Positions 26,695 through 36,338 of a stretch of DNA of 64,000 nt are shown in pieces. The notes beneath the pieces are model-generated. The model ran no database searches. It saw only the letters and a list, made by a program, of their open reading frames with translations, and was not told where the DNA came from. The stretch spans positions 1-64,000 of the forward strand of contig JAFTTR010000022.1 in NCBI GenBank assembly GCA_017466695.1, written 5' to 3'. The position numbers and the translations under genes were made by a program. Position 1 is the first letter of the stretch, and each line of letters starts with the position of its first letter. The DNA is from Alphaproteobacteria bacterium. Its GTDB lineage: Bacteria > Pseudomonadota > Alphaproteobacteria > CAAHEQ01 > UBA3637.

Positions 26695-28194
26695 ATGCAA
26701 ATCGCAACACTCCCAAGACCAGAACTTATTCAAATGGCTGATTTATTAGCTCGTGAAAAAAATATTTCTAAAAAAGATGTTTTAGAAGCAATGGAACAAG
26801 GTATTTCAAAAGCTGGTCGTTCAAAATATGGTCCTGAATACGATATTCGAACAAAAATTGATCCAACAACAGGTGCTATTGAAATGGCAAGATATGTTAC
26901 TGTTGTTGAAACACCAGAAGATGAATTTACAGAAATTTCTTTGGTTAATGCACAAAAGAAAGATAAATCTTTAAAATTAGGGGATGTTATTGTTGATCCT
27001 TTACCACCAATGGATTTTGGTCGTATTGCAGCTCAAACAGCTAAACAAGTTATCACTCAAAAAGTTCGTGAAGCTGAAAGAATGTGTCAATATAACGAAA
27101 TGAAAAGCCGTAAGGGTGAAATCGTTAGTGGTATTGTTAAACGTGTTGAAGGTGGCAATTTAATTGTTGAAGTTGCTCATGTTGAAGCATTACTCCGTCG
27201 TGATGAACTTATTCCAAGAGAAACTTATCGTGTTGGGGATAGATTACGTGCTTATGTTTTAGATGTTCGGGCAGAAATTAAAGGGCCACAAGTCTTTTTA
27301 AGTCGTTCACATCCTCAATTTTTGGCAAAATTATTTGCAGCTGAAGTCCCAGAAATTTATGATGGTACAATTGAAGTTAAGTCAGTTGCTCGTGATCCTG
27401 GTTCTCGTGCAAAAATTGCTGTTTGGTCAAAAGACAATACGTTGGATGCTCGTGGGGCATGTATTGGTATGCGTGGTGTTCGTGTTCAAGCAATTGTTCA
27501 AGAATTACAAGGTGAAAAAATTGATGTTGTCCATTGGTCATCTGATCCAGCAACATTTATCATTAATGCTTTGGCACCAAGTGAGGTATTAAAAATTGTT
27601 ATTGATGAAGAATCAAAAAATGTTGAAGTTGTTTTAAGTGAAGAACAACTTTCATTGGCAATTGGTCGCCGTGGTCAAAATATTCGTTTGATTAGTCAAT
27701 TAACAGGTTGGCATATTGATATGATGAATGAAGCACAAGAATCAGAACACCGTATCAATGAAACAAAAGAACGTGTTGAATTGTTCATGCAAGCTTTGGA
27801 TATTGACGACATGATGGCACACCTTTTGATTCAAGAAGGATTTTCAAAAGTTGAAGATATCGCATTTATTTCAATGAGCGAATTAGCTGGTATTGAAGGT
27901 TTTGATGATGCTTTGGCAGAAGAATTGCAAAATCGTGCAAAAGCATATTTAATCCTTAAACAAGATACAATGGAGAAAAAGTTAACAGAACTTGATTTGG
28001 ATGAAGCATTGAAATCTCTTGAAGGTTTGACATTGGATGTGCTTGTTAAATTAGGTGAAAACAACATCAAAACATTAGATGATTTTGCTGATTTAGCAAC
28101 GGATGAATTGATCGAAATTGTTGGCAAAAATGCAATGAGTGAAGATCAAGCAAACAAACTTATTATGAAAGCACGGGAACACTGGTTTGAATAA
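26695..28194 (+). CDS. nusA: Transcription termination/antitermination factor NusA
   Basis: NusA (499 aa) binds RNA polymerase and nascent RNA and modulates pausing, termination and antitermination. The N-terminal polymerase-binding domain (1-130) is followed by S1 (about 135-200), two KH domains (CIGMRGVRVQ near 257 and IGRRGQNIRLI near 323) and two C-terminal acidic helix-hairpin repeats (about 365-495) as in proteobacterial NusA. In E. coli this operon is autoregulated by NusA, which fits the terminator-like hairpin in the rimP leader. Confidence 0.97.
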   Translation: MQIATLPRPELIQMADLLAREKNISKKDVLEAMEQGISKAGRSKYGPEYDIRTKIDPTTGAIEMARYVTVVETPEDEFTEISLVNAQKKDKSLKLGDVIVDPLPPMDFGRIAAQTAKQVITQKVREAERMCQYNEMKSRKGEIVSGIVKRVEGGNLIVEVAHVEALLRRDELIPRETYRVGDRLRAYVLDVRAEIKGPQVFLSRSHPQFLAKLFAAEVPEIYDGTIEVKSVARDPGSRAKIAVWSKDNTLDARGACIGMRGVRVQAIVQELQGEKIDVVHWSSDPATFIINALAPSEVLKIVIDEESKNVEVVLSEEQLSLAIGRRGQNIRLISQLTGWHIDMMNEAQESEHRINETKERVELFMQALDIDDMMAHLLIQEGFSKVEDIAFISMSELAGIEGFDDALAEELQNRAKAYLILKQDTMEKKLTELDLDEALKSLEGLTLDVLVKLGENNIKTLDDFADLATDELIEIVGKNAMSEDQANKLIMKAREHWFE

Positions 28195-28789
28195 GATTAA
28201 TAAACATCAACACAAGCGAGCAGCTGATACTGGTTTGAAAAGTTGCTTTGTTACAAAAAATTTCTATCCACGGGAAGAGATGATTCGTTTTGTCATCTCT
28301 CCTAATCGGGAAGTTGTGTTTGATGTGAATGAAAAATTACCAGGCGCAGGAATATGGCTTTATCCAACAAAAGAATCGTTGGATAAAGCTATTGAAAAAA
28401 GAATATTTTATAAAGCTGCAAAAGGAACTGTTAAAATTCCTGAGAATTTAAGAGATATGGTTTTAATGGCTTTAAAAACAAAAGTGCTTAATTTGATTTC
28501 TTTTGCTCGAAAATCAGGGTGTTTGATTTTTGGTTTTGAAGGGGTTAAAAAGGCTATAGCAGCACAAAATGTGTTTATTGCTTTTGAAGCGCAAGATGCA
28601 GCAAAAAATGGACATGAAAAGTTATATCGGTCAACGGATACATTCCCTATTTATAATTGTTTTTCAAGACAAGAATTGGGAAGTATTACAGGACAAGAAG
28701 AACAAGTTCATTTGGTTGTAACAGATGAAAAAATGGCTCGTGTTTTAGTGCAATTGATTAAAAAAGTAAACCTTTTACAAGGATATTAG
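28187..28789 (+). CDS. YlxR (DUF448) fused to an L7Ae-like RNA-binding domain
   Basis: A 200-residue protein. Residues 10-85 form a YlxR/DUF448 domain (CFVTKNFYPREEMIRFV and the GAGIWLYP motif); residues 100-190 resemble the L7Ae/L30e kink-turn fold (LISFARKSGCLIFGFEGV, then VFIAFEAQDAA). This two-domain form is usual in alphaproteobacteria between nusA and infB. It starts at a TTG at 28187, overlapping the nusA end by 8 bp, so it is translationally coupled. Likely nucleic-acid binding; the exact role is not established. Confidence 0.88.
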   Translation: MNKINKHQHKRAADTGLKSCFVTKNFYPREEMIRFVISPNREVVFDVNEKLPGAGIWLYPTKESLDKAIEKRIFYKAAKGTVKIPENLRDMVLMALKTKVLNLISFARKSGCLIFGFEGVKKAIAAQNVFIAFEAQDAAKNGHEKLYRSTDTFPIYNCFSRQELGSITGQEEQVHLVVTDEKMARVLVQLIKKVNLLQGY

Positions 28790-28804
28790 AGGAAAGGATA
28801 GAGT

Positions 28805-31234
28805 ATGGCAGAAGAAAAGAAACAACTTACGTTAAGTGGAAAGACGTTAGAATTGAAAAAGAAAACACTTTCTTTGAATACGCAGGTTCGTCAAAATACA
28901 GGCGCTGGAAAATCAAACATGGTGCAAGTTGAAGTTCGCAAAAAACGTGTTATTACAACGGAGCAACAGCCAAACATCCTTTCAACAGAGGCTTCTCAAA
29001 AATTAAAATTGATTCAAGAAGCACAACAACGTGCTGCCGAAAAGGCTCGTGTTGAAGCTGAGCAAAAACAAAAAGAAGAACAAGAAAAATTGGCTGCCAA
29101 GTCAGTTGTGGAAGAAAAAGAGATTAAGGTAGTTGAGGAACCTATTATTGAAGAAGTTTCTTCTATAGATATTATGGAGCCTCGTTCTGAAAAAAAACAC
29201 GAGAAAAAACCGGTTGAAAATACAAATTTCTCTCGTAAAAAAGAAAGAGAATCTGAAACGGAAGATCGTGGTAGAACACGTGGATATCATGAAGAAAAGC
29301 GTTCTTCAAAAATGAACATGAATGCTTATAAAAATATGAGTATGAGTGATTCTGATAGTGATGATATGGAAGATGGTGTTCGTCGTCAACGCCGTTCTAT
29401 GGCTTCTATTAAACGCTCACGTGAAAAAGAACGTTTAAAACATATGGAACCAAAAGTTCAAGAAAAAGTTATTCGTGAAGTCATTGTCCCTGAAACAATT
29501 ACGGTTCAAGAATTGGCAAACCGTATGAGTGAAAAGGGTGCAACAGTTGTTAAAGTTTTGATGAAACTTGGCATGATGGTTACAATTACACAAACAATTG
29601 ACGCTGATACAGCTGAATTAGTTGTGGAAGAATTGGGTCATAAAATTAAGCGTGTGGCAGAATCTGATGTTGAAGATATTTTGAAAAGAGAAGAAGATAA
29701 TCCTGAAGATTTAGAACCTCGTTCACCTGTTGTAACTGTTATGGGACACGTTGACCATGGTAAAACCTCTTTGTTAGATGCTTTACGTTCTTCTAATGTT
29801 GCTGGTGGGGAATCTGGTGGTATTACACAACATATTGGCGCTTATCAAGTAAGTTTATCAGAAGGGCAAAAAGTTACATTTATTGATACACCAGGACATG
29901 AGGCTTTTACAGCTATGCGTGCCCGTGGGGCAAAAGTAACAGACCTTGTTGTTTTGGTTGTTGCTGCAAATGATAGTGTTATGCCTCAAACAATTGAAGC
30001 GATTCATCATGCAAAAGCTGCCGGTGTTCCAATTGTTGTAGCTATTAACAAAATTGATGTCCCAGGGGCTAATCCACAAAAAGTTCGTATGGATTTGTTG
30101 CAACATGATGTTGTGGTTGAATCAATGGGTGGTGACGTTTTGGATGTGGAAGTTTCTGCTAAAAAACGTATCAATTTAGATAAACTTATTGAAACAATTT
30201 TGTTGCAAGCTGAAGTTCTTGATTTAAAAGCTTCTTCAAAACGGATGGCTGAAGGTGTTGTTGTTGAAGCACGTATGGATAAAGGGCGTGGTTCTGTTGC
30301 AACTGTTTTGGTTCAAAAAGGAACATTAAATGTGGGTGACATCTTTATTTCTGGTCAAGAATGGGGTCGTGTTCGTTCACTCTTTAATGACAAAGGTCAA
30401 CGTGTTGATAAAGCATTACCATCTCAACCTGTTGAGGTTATTGGATTGCAAGGAACACCATCAGCTGGGGATGATTTTATTGAGGTTGATACAGAAGCAA
30501 GAGCAAGAGAAATTTCTGCTTATCGTCAAAGAAAAGCAAGAGAGCAATTGCAAGTTAAAACAATGAGCAGTGCTGAGCATTTGTTGGCAAAAATTAAAGC
30601 TGGTGAAATTAAAGAATTACCTGTTTTAATTAAAGGGGACGTACAAGGTTCTGTTGAAGCTTTGAATGGTATTCTTTCTCGTATTGCTAACAATGAAGTT
30701 AAAGTTCATGTGTTACATAGTGCAGTGGGCGCTATTAATGAATCGGACGTCACATTGGCTCGTGCATCTAAAGCAATTATTATTGGATTTAATGTACGTG
30801 CAAATCCAACAGCTCGTGAAATGGCAAAACGAGATGGTGTAGATATTCGTTATTATTCAATTGTTTATGATGTTGCTGATGATATGAAACAAGCTGTAGC
30901 TGGCTTGCTTGAACCAGAATTGAAAGAAAAGATTTTGGGTTATGCTGAAATTCGTCAAGTCATTTCAATTTCAAAAGTTGGCAAGATTGCTGGTTGTATG
31001 GTTAAAGAAGGTATTGTCAAACGTGGCGCAAAGGTTCGTTTGTTAAGAGATTCTGTTGTAATTTATACAGGGGCACTCAGTCAATTAAAACGTTTCAAAG
31101 ATGATGTAAAAGAAGTTCGTGAAAGCTATGAATGTGGTATGAGTTTCGAAAATTATGATGACTTAAAAGTTGGAGATGTCATTGAATGTTTTGAAATGGA
31201 AGAAATTGCTGTTAAATTAAATTTTGATGTATAG
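28805..31234 (+). CDS. infB: Translation initiation factor IF-2
   Basis: IF-2 (809 aa) positions fMet-tRNA on the 30S subunit. A long charged, low-complexity N-terminus (about 1-230, with Lys/Glu-rich and Arg-rich runs) precedes the IF2_N domain (about 225-280), the GTPase domain with [16 protein letters not shown] and NKID, and C-terminal beta-barrel and initiator-tRNA binding domains ending in [13 protein letters not shown]. Start supported by GGAAAGGA. Central gene of the operon. Confidence 0.98.
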   Translation: MAEEKKQLTLSGKTLELKKKTLSLNTQVRQNTGAGKSNMVQVEVRKKRVITTEQQPNILSTEASQKLKLIQEAQQRAAEKARVEAEQKQKEEQEKLAAKSVVEEKEIKVVEEPIIEEVSSIDIMEPRSEKKHEKKPVENTNFSRKKERESETEDRGRTRGYHEEKRSSKMNMNAYKNMSMSDSDSDDMEDGVRRQRRSMASIKRSREKERLKHMEPKVQEKVIREVIVPETITVQELANRMSEKGATVVKVLMKLGMMVTITQTIDADTAELVVEELGHKIKRVAESDVEDILKREEDNPEDLEPRSPVVTVMGHVDHGKTSLLDALRSSNVAGGESGGITQHIGAYQVSLSEGQKVTFIDTPGHEAFTAMRARGAKVTDLVVLVVAANDSVMPQTIEAIHHAKAAGVPIVVAINKIDVPGANPQKVRMDLLQHDVVVESMGGDVLDVEVSAKKRINLDKLIETILLQAEVLDLKASSKRMAEGVVVEARMDKGRGSVATVLVQKGTLNVGDIFISGQEWGRVRSLFNDKGQRVDKALPSQPVEVIGLQGTPSAGDDFIEVDTEARAREISAYRQRKAREQLQVKTMSSAEHLLAKIKAGEIKELPVLIKGDVQGSVEALNGILSRIANNEVKVHVLHSAVGAINESDVTLARASKAIIIGFNVRANPTAREMAKRDGVDIRYYSIVYDVADDMKQAVAGLLEPELKEKILGYAEIRQVISISKVGKIAGCMVKEGIVKRGAKVRLLRDSVVIYTGALSQLKRFKDDVKEVRESYECGMSFENYDDLKVGDVIECFEMEEIAVKLNFDV

Positions 31235-31239
31235 GTGAT

Positions 31240-31662
31240 ATGATGAAAAATACTGAAAAAGGAAAATCAAAAGCACCTTCACAACGTCAATTAAGGGTGG
31301 CTGAAGAAATTAGACACGTTCTTGCAAAAATGCTTTCGCAAGATGAGGTTTTTATTGATGGTTTAAAGCCTTCGTTTGTTATGATTACACAGGTAACAAT
31401 TTCTCCAGATTTATCTTATGCAACAGCTTTTGTTGAAACAATTGGTGAGATGGTTAATTTAGATGAACAAATTGCTTTGCTTAATCGTCATAAAGGTGTG
31501 TTCCGTTATAAAGTTGGGAAGAGTATTCGTTTAAGAATTGTCCCTGATATTATTTTTAAATCAGACAATCGATTTGCAGCATCAAAATATATCAATGATC
31601 TTTTAAATTCCCCACAAGTTCGTGCTGATGTGGAAAAAGAAATTGAGGAAGAAGAATTTTAA
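31240..31662 (+). CDS. rbfA: 30S ribosome-binding factor A
   Basis: RbfA (140 aa) is a KH-fold protein needed for late 16S rRNA 5'-end maturation and cold adaptation. The N-terminal RVAEEIRHVLAKML segment and the central VTISPDLSYATAFV strand match the family. The gene begins 5 bp after infB, with an AGGTGA ribosome-binding site, and abuts truB directly. A second in-frame ATG at 31243 is equally possible. Confidence 0.94.
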   Translation: MMKNTEKGKSKAPSQRQLRVAEEIRHVLAKMLSQDEVFIDGLKPSFVMITQVTISPDLSYATAFVETIGEMVNLDEQIALLNRHKGVFRYKVGKSIRLRIVPDIIFKSDNRFAASKYINDLLNSPQVRADVEKEIEEEEF

Positions 31663-31665
31663 TTG

Positions 31666-32577
31666 ATGGTAAAAATTATCAATCAAATTAATGGTTGGCT
31701 TGTTATTGATAAACCTTATGAAATGGGGTCAACAACAGTTGTTAACCGTCTTAAAAGATATTTACATCCATCAAAAATTGGGCATGCAGGAACGCTTGAT
31801 CCTTTGGCAACGGGGGTTTTACCAATTGCTTTAGGACAAGCTACAAAAACAATTCCATATGTTATGGATGGAGATAAGGTTTATCAATTTGAAGTTGCTT
31901 GGGGAAAAGAAACGTCTACAGATGATTTAGAAGGGGATGTTTTGTATGAAAGCGAAAAGCGCCCCTCTTTAGAAGAAATAGAAGCTATTTTACCTTTGTT
32001 TAAAGGAGAAATTTTACAAACACCTCCTTTATATTCTGCCATCAAAGTGAATGGAAAACGAGCTTATGAATTGGCAAGAAAAGGGATTGATGTTGAATTA
32101 AAACCCCGTCCTGTTTTGATAAAGGATTTAAAAATTGTTTCTTATAATAAGGATAAAACCTTATTTGAAGTACACTGTGGAAAGGGAACTTATGTTCGTT
32201 CTTTAGGACATGATATGGGTCGAAAATTAGGCTGTTATGGCCATGTTACTGTTTTAAGAAGAACAAAATGTGGTCCTTTTTCACTTAACCATTCGATTTT
32301 ACTTGAAAATTTAGAAAAAAAAGAGTATAATCCAAAAGATTTGTCTATTATCTCCGTTTTAACCGCACTGGACGACATCTTGGTGCTGGCTGTAGATGGG
32401 GAAGGGGCAAAGGCGTTGAGGCAAGGAAAAGCGTTAAAAGCCAACGATGTTTTGAAAGGGCAAAACATTTCAGAACAAACGGTTATAGCGCTTCACTTGA
32501 ATCAACAAGTTGTTGCTTTGGTTCGATATGAAAAGGGCTTGTTAAAACCTTTTCGTGTCTTTCCAGAGGAAGTTTAA
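31666..32577 (+). CDS. truB: tRNA pseudouridine-55 synthase TruB
   Basis: TruB (303 aa from this start) makes pseudouridine 55 in the tRNA T-loop. The N-terminal GWLVIDKP and the catalytic GHAGTLDPLATGVLP (Asp45) are intact, and the C-terminal PUA-like region is present. The TAA of rbfA is followed by TTG then ATG; I use the ATG, and the TTG three bases earlier is an alternative. Same operon as infB. Confidence 0.96.
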   Translation: MVKIINQINGWLVIDKPYEMGSTTVVNRLKRYLHPSKIGHAGTLDPLATGVLPIALGQATKTIPYVMDGDKVYQFEVAWGKETSTDDLEGDVLYESEKRPSLEEIEAILPLFKGEILQTPPLYSAIKVNGKRAYELARKGIDVELKPRPVLIKDLKIVSYNKDKTLFEVHCGKGTYVRSLGHDMGRKLGCYGHVTVLRRTKCGPFSLNHSILLENLEKKEYNPKDLSIISVLTALDDILVLAVDGEGAKALRQGKALKANDVLKGQNISEQTVIALHLNQQVVALVRYEKGLLKPFRVFPEEV

Positions 32578-32602
32578 TTTAATTTAAGAAAGGAAAATTA
32601 CG

Positions 32603-32872
32603 ATGTCGCTTTCAAAAGAAATGAAAAAGCAAATTATTACAGATTACGCAACAAAAGAAGGTGATACAGGTTCACCAGAAGTTCAAGTTGCAGTTTTGAC
32701 AGCAAAAATTAATTACTTGTCAGAACATATGAAATCAAATGCTCAAGATCATCACTCAAGACGTGGTCTTTTGAAAATGGTTTCAAATCGTCGTCGTTTG
32801 CTCAAATACTTGAAGAAAGATGATGAAGGTCGTTACAACGAACTCATCAAACGTTTAGGTTTACGTAAATAA
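32603..32872 (+). CDS. rpsO: 30S ribosomal protein S15
   Basis: S15 (89 aa) binds the central domain of 16S rRNA early in 30S assembly. The sequence contains [10 protein letters not shown], the DHHSRRGLL signature and [10 protein letters not shown]. Good AAGGAAAA ribosome-binding site. It precedes pnp, separated by two tandem hairpins, as in the well-studied rpsO-pnp unit of E. coli. Confidence 0.98.
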   Translation: MSLSKEMKKQIITDYATKEGDTGSPEVQVAVLTAKINYLSEHMKSNAQDHHSRRGLLKMVSNRRRLLKYLKKDDEGRYNELIKRLGLRK

Positions 32873-32883
32873 CCACGATTTTC

Positions 32884-32940
32884 AAGGGGAGCATCAAGGG
32901 ATGTTCCCCTTTCAAGACTTAGAAATGGGTTTTAAGTCTT
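32884..32940 (+). promoter_or_regulatory. Two tandem hairpins between rpsO and pnp
   Basis: Hairpin 1 is a 12-bp stem (32884-32895 with 32900-32911, one G-T pair). Hairpin 2 pairs AAGACTTA (32914-32921) with TAAGTCTT (32933-32940). Neither has a long T-run. The position matches the processing and autoregulatory region ahead of pnp in enterobacteria. Confidence 0.65.
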
Positions 32941-32966
32941 AGTTTGTATGTATGAAGGAAAAGAAA

Positions 32967-35141
32967 ATGACTATTTTTAAAACATTTAAAAAAGAAATGA
33001 TGTGGGGGGGAAAACCTCTTTCAATCGAAACAGGTAAAATCTCACGCCAAGCTGATGGTGCTGTGATTGTACGTTATGGGGACACAATGGTGCATGCTGC
33101 TGTTTGTGCAAGTAAAAAAGCACCAGATACATTTGAGGATTTTATTCCATTAACAGTTAATTATATTGAAAAAAGTTATGCTGCTGGGCGTATTCCTGGT
33201 GGGTTTTTCAAACGTGAAGGAAAACCATCAGAGGCAGAAATTTTGACATCTCGTTTAATTGACAGACCAATTCGTCCATTGTTTGTTAAAGGATTTAACA
33301 ATGATACACAAGTGACAGTTACATTGTTAAGTCATGATTTAAAAACGCAACCTGATATTATTTCAATGATTGGTGCTTCTGCCGCATTAACATTATCAGG
33401 TATTCCATTTTTAGGACCAATTGCCGGTGCTCGTGTTGGATACATTGATGGGGAATATGTTTTAAACCCAGATTTAGATGTCATCAAAAACAGTCAATTA
33501 GACTTAGTTGTTGCTGGGACATCTGAAGGTGTTTTAATGGTTGAATCAGAAGCTCAAGAACTTTCTGAAGAAACAATGTTAGGAGCTGTTGCATTCGGTC
33601 ATGACAGTTTAAAACCTGTTATTGATATGATTATTTCTTTAGCTGAAGAATGTGCAAAAGATCCTTGGGATGTTAAAGAAGAACCAGCTGAATATGCAAC
33701 TGTTCGTGCTGAAATTTTGGAAAATCTTGGTGAAGAATTAAAAGAAGCTTATCATATTCACAACAAACTTGAAAGATTAAATCAAGTTGCTGTTATTAGA
33801 GAAAAAGCTCATGCTTTGTTTGCTGATAGAGAAGCTGAAGATGCAATTTGTGATCAAGTTTTCCATGAGTTGGAAGCAAGAACTGTTCGTGACATGGTTT
33901 TATCTACTGGGCTTCGTATTGATGGCCGTGACACAAAAACAATTCGTGTGATTGAAACAGAAGTGAATGTATTGCCAAAAACACATGGTTCTGCCTTGTT
34001 TACACGTGGGGAAACACAAGCTCTTGTTACAGCTACATTAGGGACTGGTGAAGATGAGCAAATTATTGATGCATTACAAGGTGAATATAAAGAACACTTT
34101 ATGTTGCATTATAATTTCCCTCCATACTCAGTTGGTGAAGTTGGCCGAATGGGTTCTCCAGGACGTAGAGAAATTGGTCATGGTAAATTAGCATGGCGTG
34201 CTATTCACCCAATGTTACCATCAAAAGAGGATTTCCCATACACACTTCGTGTTGTATCTGAAATTATGGAATCAAATGGGTCATCTTCTATGGCAACAGT
34301 TTGTGGTTCAACGTTGGCATTGATGGATGCTGGTGTCCCAATGAAAAAGCCTGTTGCTGGTATTGCCATGGGTTTAATTAAAGAAAAAGACTCTTTTGTT
34401 GTCTTGTCAGATATTTTAGGTGACGAAGACCATTTAGGGGATATGGATTTTAAAGTAGCTGGTACAAAAGATGGTGTTACAGCACTTCAAATGGATATTA
34501 AAATCACTTCTATCACAAAAGAAATTATGGCAATTGCATTAGAACAAGCTCATGAAGGCCGTATCTTTATTTTAAATAAAATGGCTGAATCATTAGCTGC
34601 ACCTCGTGCAGAAATCAGTCCAAATGCCCCACGTATTATTTCTTATAAAATTGATAAAGAAAAGATTCGTGATGTGATTGGTACAGGTGGAAAAGTTATT
34701 CGTGAAATTGTCGAAAAAACAGGTGCTAAAATTGATATTGATGATGATGGTTTAATCCATATTGCTTCTGTTGAAGGTCCTTCAGGTGAAGCTGCTTTGA
34801 ATTGGATTAAAGGCATTGTTTGTGAACCTGAAGTTGGTCAAATTTACGAAGGAACAGTCGTTAAATTAATGGACTTTGGTGCTTTTGTGAACTTTATGGG
34901 AACAAGAGATGGTTTAGTCCACGTTTCAGAAATTGCACCTTACCGTGTTGAAAAGGTTGCAGATGTTCTTAAAGAAGGGGATAAAGTCAAGGTTGTTTGT
35001 ATGGGTATTGACAATCGTGGCAAAATCAAACTTTCAATGAAACGTGTTGATCAAGCAACAGGCGAACCTGTTCAGTTGGAAGATAAACCAGCGAAGAAAA
35101 AACATCACAAAGAAGAAGCAGAAGAAATTGTTTCTGAATAG
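32967..35141 (+). CDS. pnp: Polyribonucleotide nucleotidyltransferase (PNPase)
   Basis: PNPase (724 aa) degrades RNA phosphorolytically from the 3' end and is a degradosome component. Two RNase PH-like domains are followed by KH ([17 protein letters not shown]) and S1 ([15 protein letters not shown]) domains, and a Lys/Glu-rich tail. I start at ATG 32967, 6 bp after AAGGAA; an ATG at 32952 would include that site in the coding region. Last gene of the rimP-pnp operon; a terminator follows. Confidence 0.97.
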   Translation: MTIFKTFKKEMMWGGKPLSIETGKISRQADGAVIVRYGDTMVHAAVCASKKAPDTFEDFIPLTVNYIEKSYAAGRIPGGFFKREGKPSEAEILTSRLIDRPIRPLFVKGFNNDTQVTVTLLSHDLKTQPDIISMIGASAALTLSGIPFLGPIAGARVGYIDGEYVLNPDLDVIKNSQLDLVVAGTSEGVLMVESEAQELSEETMLGAVAFGHDSLKPVIDMIISLAEECAKDPWDVKEEPAEYATVRAEILENLGEELKEAYHIHNKLERLNQVAVIREKAHALFADREAEDAICDQVFHELEARTVRDMVLSTGLRIDGRDTKTIRVIETEVNVLPKTHGSALFTRGETQALVTATLGTGEDEQIIDALQGEYKEHFMLHYNFPPYSVGEVGRMGSPGRREIGHGKLAWRAIHPMLPSKEDFPYTLRVVSEIMESNGSSSMATVCGSTLALMDAGVPMKKPVAGIAMGLIKEKDSFVVLSDILGDEDHLGDMDFKVAGTKDGVTALQMDIKITSITKEIMAIALEQAHEGRIFILNKMAESLAAPRAEISPNAPRIISYKIDKEKIRDVIGTGGKVIREIVEKTGAKIDIDDDGLIHIASVEGPSGEAALNWIKGIVCEPEVGQIYEGTVVKLMDFGAFVNFMGTRDGLVHVSEIAPYRVEKVADVLKEGDKVKVVCMGIDNRGKIKLSMKRVDQATGEPVQLEDKPAKKKHHKEEAEEIVSE

Positions 35142-35153
35142 TTTTTGAACATT

Positions 35154-35197
35154 AAAAACACTCTTGCAAATTAAGTTTTGTGAGGGTGTTTTTTTGC
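35154..35197 (+). terminator. Intrinsic terminator of pnp
   Basis: Stem 35154-35170 with 35177-35193, including two G-T pairs, ended by a T-run. Confidence 0.75.
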
Positions 35198-35210
35198 AAA
35201 AATCGAAATT

Positions 35211-35241
35211 AAAAAAGCTACCTTTTAGGTAGCCTTTTTAT
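35211..35241 (-). terminator. Intrinsic terminator of accA
   Basis: GCTACC/GGTAGC stem with 5-nt loop and A/T runs on either side, just beyond the accA stop. Confidence 0.85.
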
Positions 35242-35261
35242 CATTATAAAAAGACGTTGTC

Positions 35262-36215
35262 TTATTCTTCTCCTAAACGTGTCATAGCAAAAAACTTATC
35301 ATGACGCATTGCTTTTAACTCATCAGGGGTATGTTGTTTGAGTGTATCTAGGTGTTTTTTTATCGCTGTTGCAAGTGCTCCCATAGTTTCTTTTGGATAG
35401 CGATGAGCGCCTCCTAAAGGTTCTGGAATAACTTCGTCAATAATCCCTAAACGGAGTAGGTCGGCAGCTGTTAAGTTTAAAATTTCAGCAGCTTTTGGCG
35501 CCATTTTAGCATCTTTCCATAAAATAGAAGCGCATCCTTCTGGGGAAATAACAGAGTAGATAGAATTTTCTAACATTAAAACTTTGTTCCCTGAAGCTAA
35601 AGCAATTGCGCCACCAGAACCACCTTCACCAATAATGCAACAAATAAGTGGTACTTTTAAATCCAAACAAGCCTCGGTTGAAGCAGCAATGGCTTGACCT
35701 TGACCTCTTTCTTCCCCTTCCATCCCAGGGAAAGCACCAGCCGTATCCACAAGCGTAATAACAGGAACATTGAATTGTTCTGCAAGTTTCATCAAACGAA
35801 TGGCTTTTCTGTACCCTTCAGGTTTTGCCATCCCAAAATTGTGGGCAAGGCGACTTTCTGTATCGTGTCCTTTTTCATGACCGATGACCATAACAGTTTG
35901 GCCTTCAAAATCAGCAAATCCACCAATGATAGCTTTGTCATCAGCAAAAGCTCTGTCACCAGAAAGAATAGAAAAATTTTGAAAAATGCTATTGATGTAA
36001 TCAGATGTATGAGGTCTACTTTCATGACGAGCAACAGCTGATTTTTGCCAAGGTGTCAAGTTTGAATAAAGGCTTTCGAGAGCTTTTTCTCTTTTTTTAT
36101 TCAATCGCTCAGTTTCTTGTTTTTTTTCATCAGCAGTGCGTGTAACGTCAGCATTCACATCTGCTAGTCTTGTATCGATTTCAAGTATTTGTTGTTCAAA
36201 ATCTAAATATTGCAT
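35262..36215 (-). CDS. accA: Acetyl-CoA carboxylase carboxyltransferase subunit alpha
   Basis: AccA (317 aa) forms, with AccD, the carboxyltransferase that makes malonyl-CoA, the committed step of fatty-acid synthesis. Typical segments are the N-terminal LDFEQQILEIDTRL coiled helix, DRAFADDKAIIGG, GMAKPEGYRKA, DTAGAFPGMEGEERGQ and GEGGSGGAIALA (oxyanion region). Length is normal. It is monocistronic here, without accD, and ends in an intrinsic terminator facing the pnp terminator. Confidence 0.97.
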   Translation of the reverse strand: MQYLDFEQQILEIDTRLADVNADVTRTADEKKQETERLNKKREKALESLYSNLTPWQKSAVARHESRPHTSDYINSIFQNFSILSGDRAFADDKAIIGGFADFEGQTVMVIGHEKGHDTESRLAHNFGMAKPEGYRKAIRLMKLAEQFNVPVITLVDTAGAFPGMEGEERGQGQAIAASTEACLDLKVPLICCIIGEGGSGGAIALASGNKVLMLENSIYSVISPEGCASILWKDAKMAPKAAEILNLTAADLLRLGIIDEVIPEPLGGAHRYPKETMGALATAIKKHLDTLKQHTPDELKAMRHDKFFAMTRLGEE

Positions 36216-36338
36216 TTTTCTGTCCTTTAATAATTTGATTTTTTTTATTATACGAGTTATACTTCGAAAAGTCTAGTATTTTATCTGTTTTTAACAAAAA
36301 CGAAACATTTGTATATCTTGATAAAAAGGATTTGAAAC

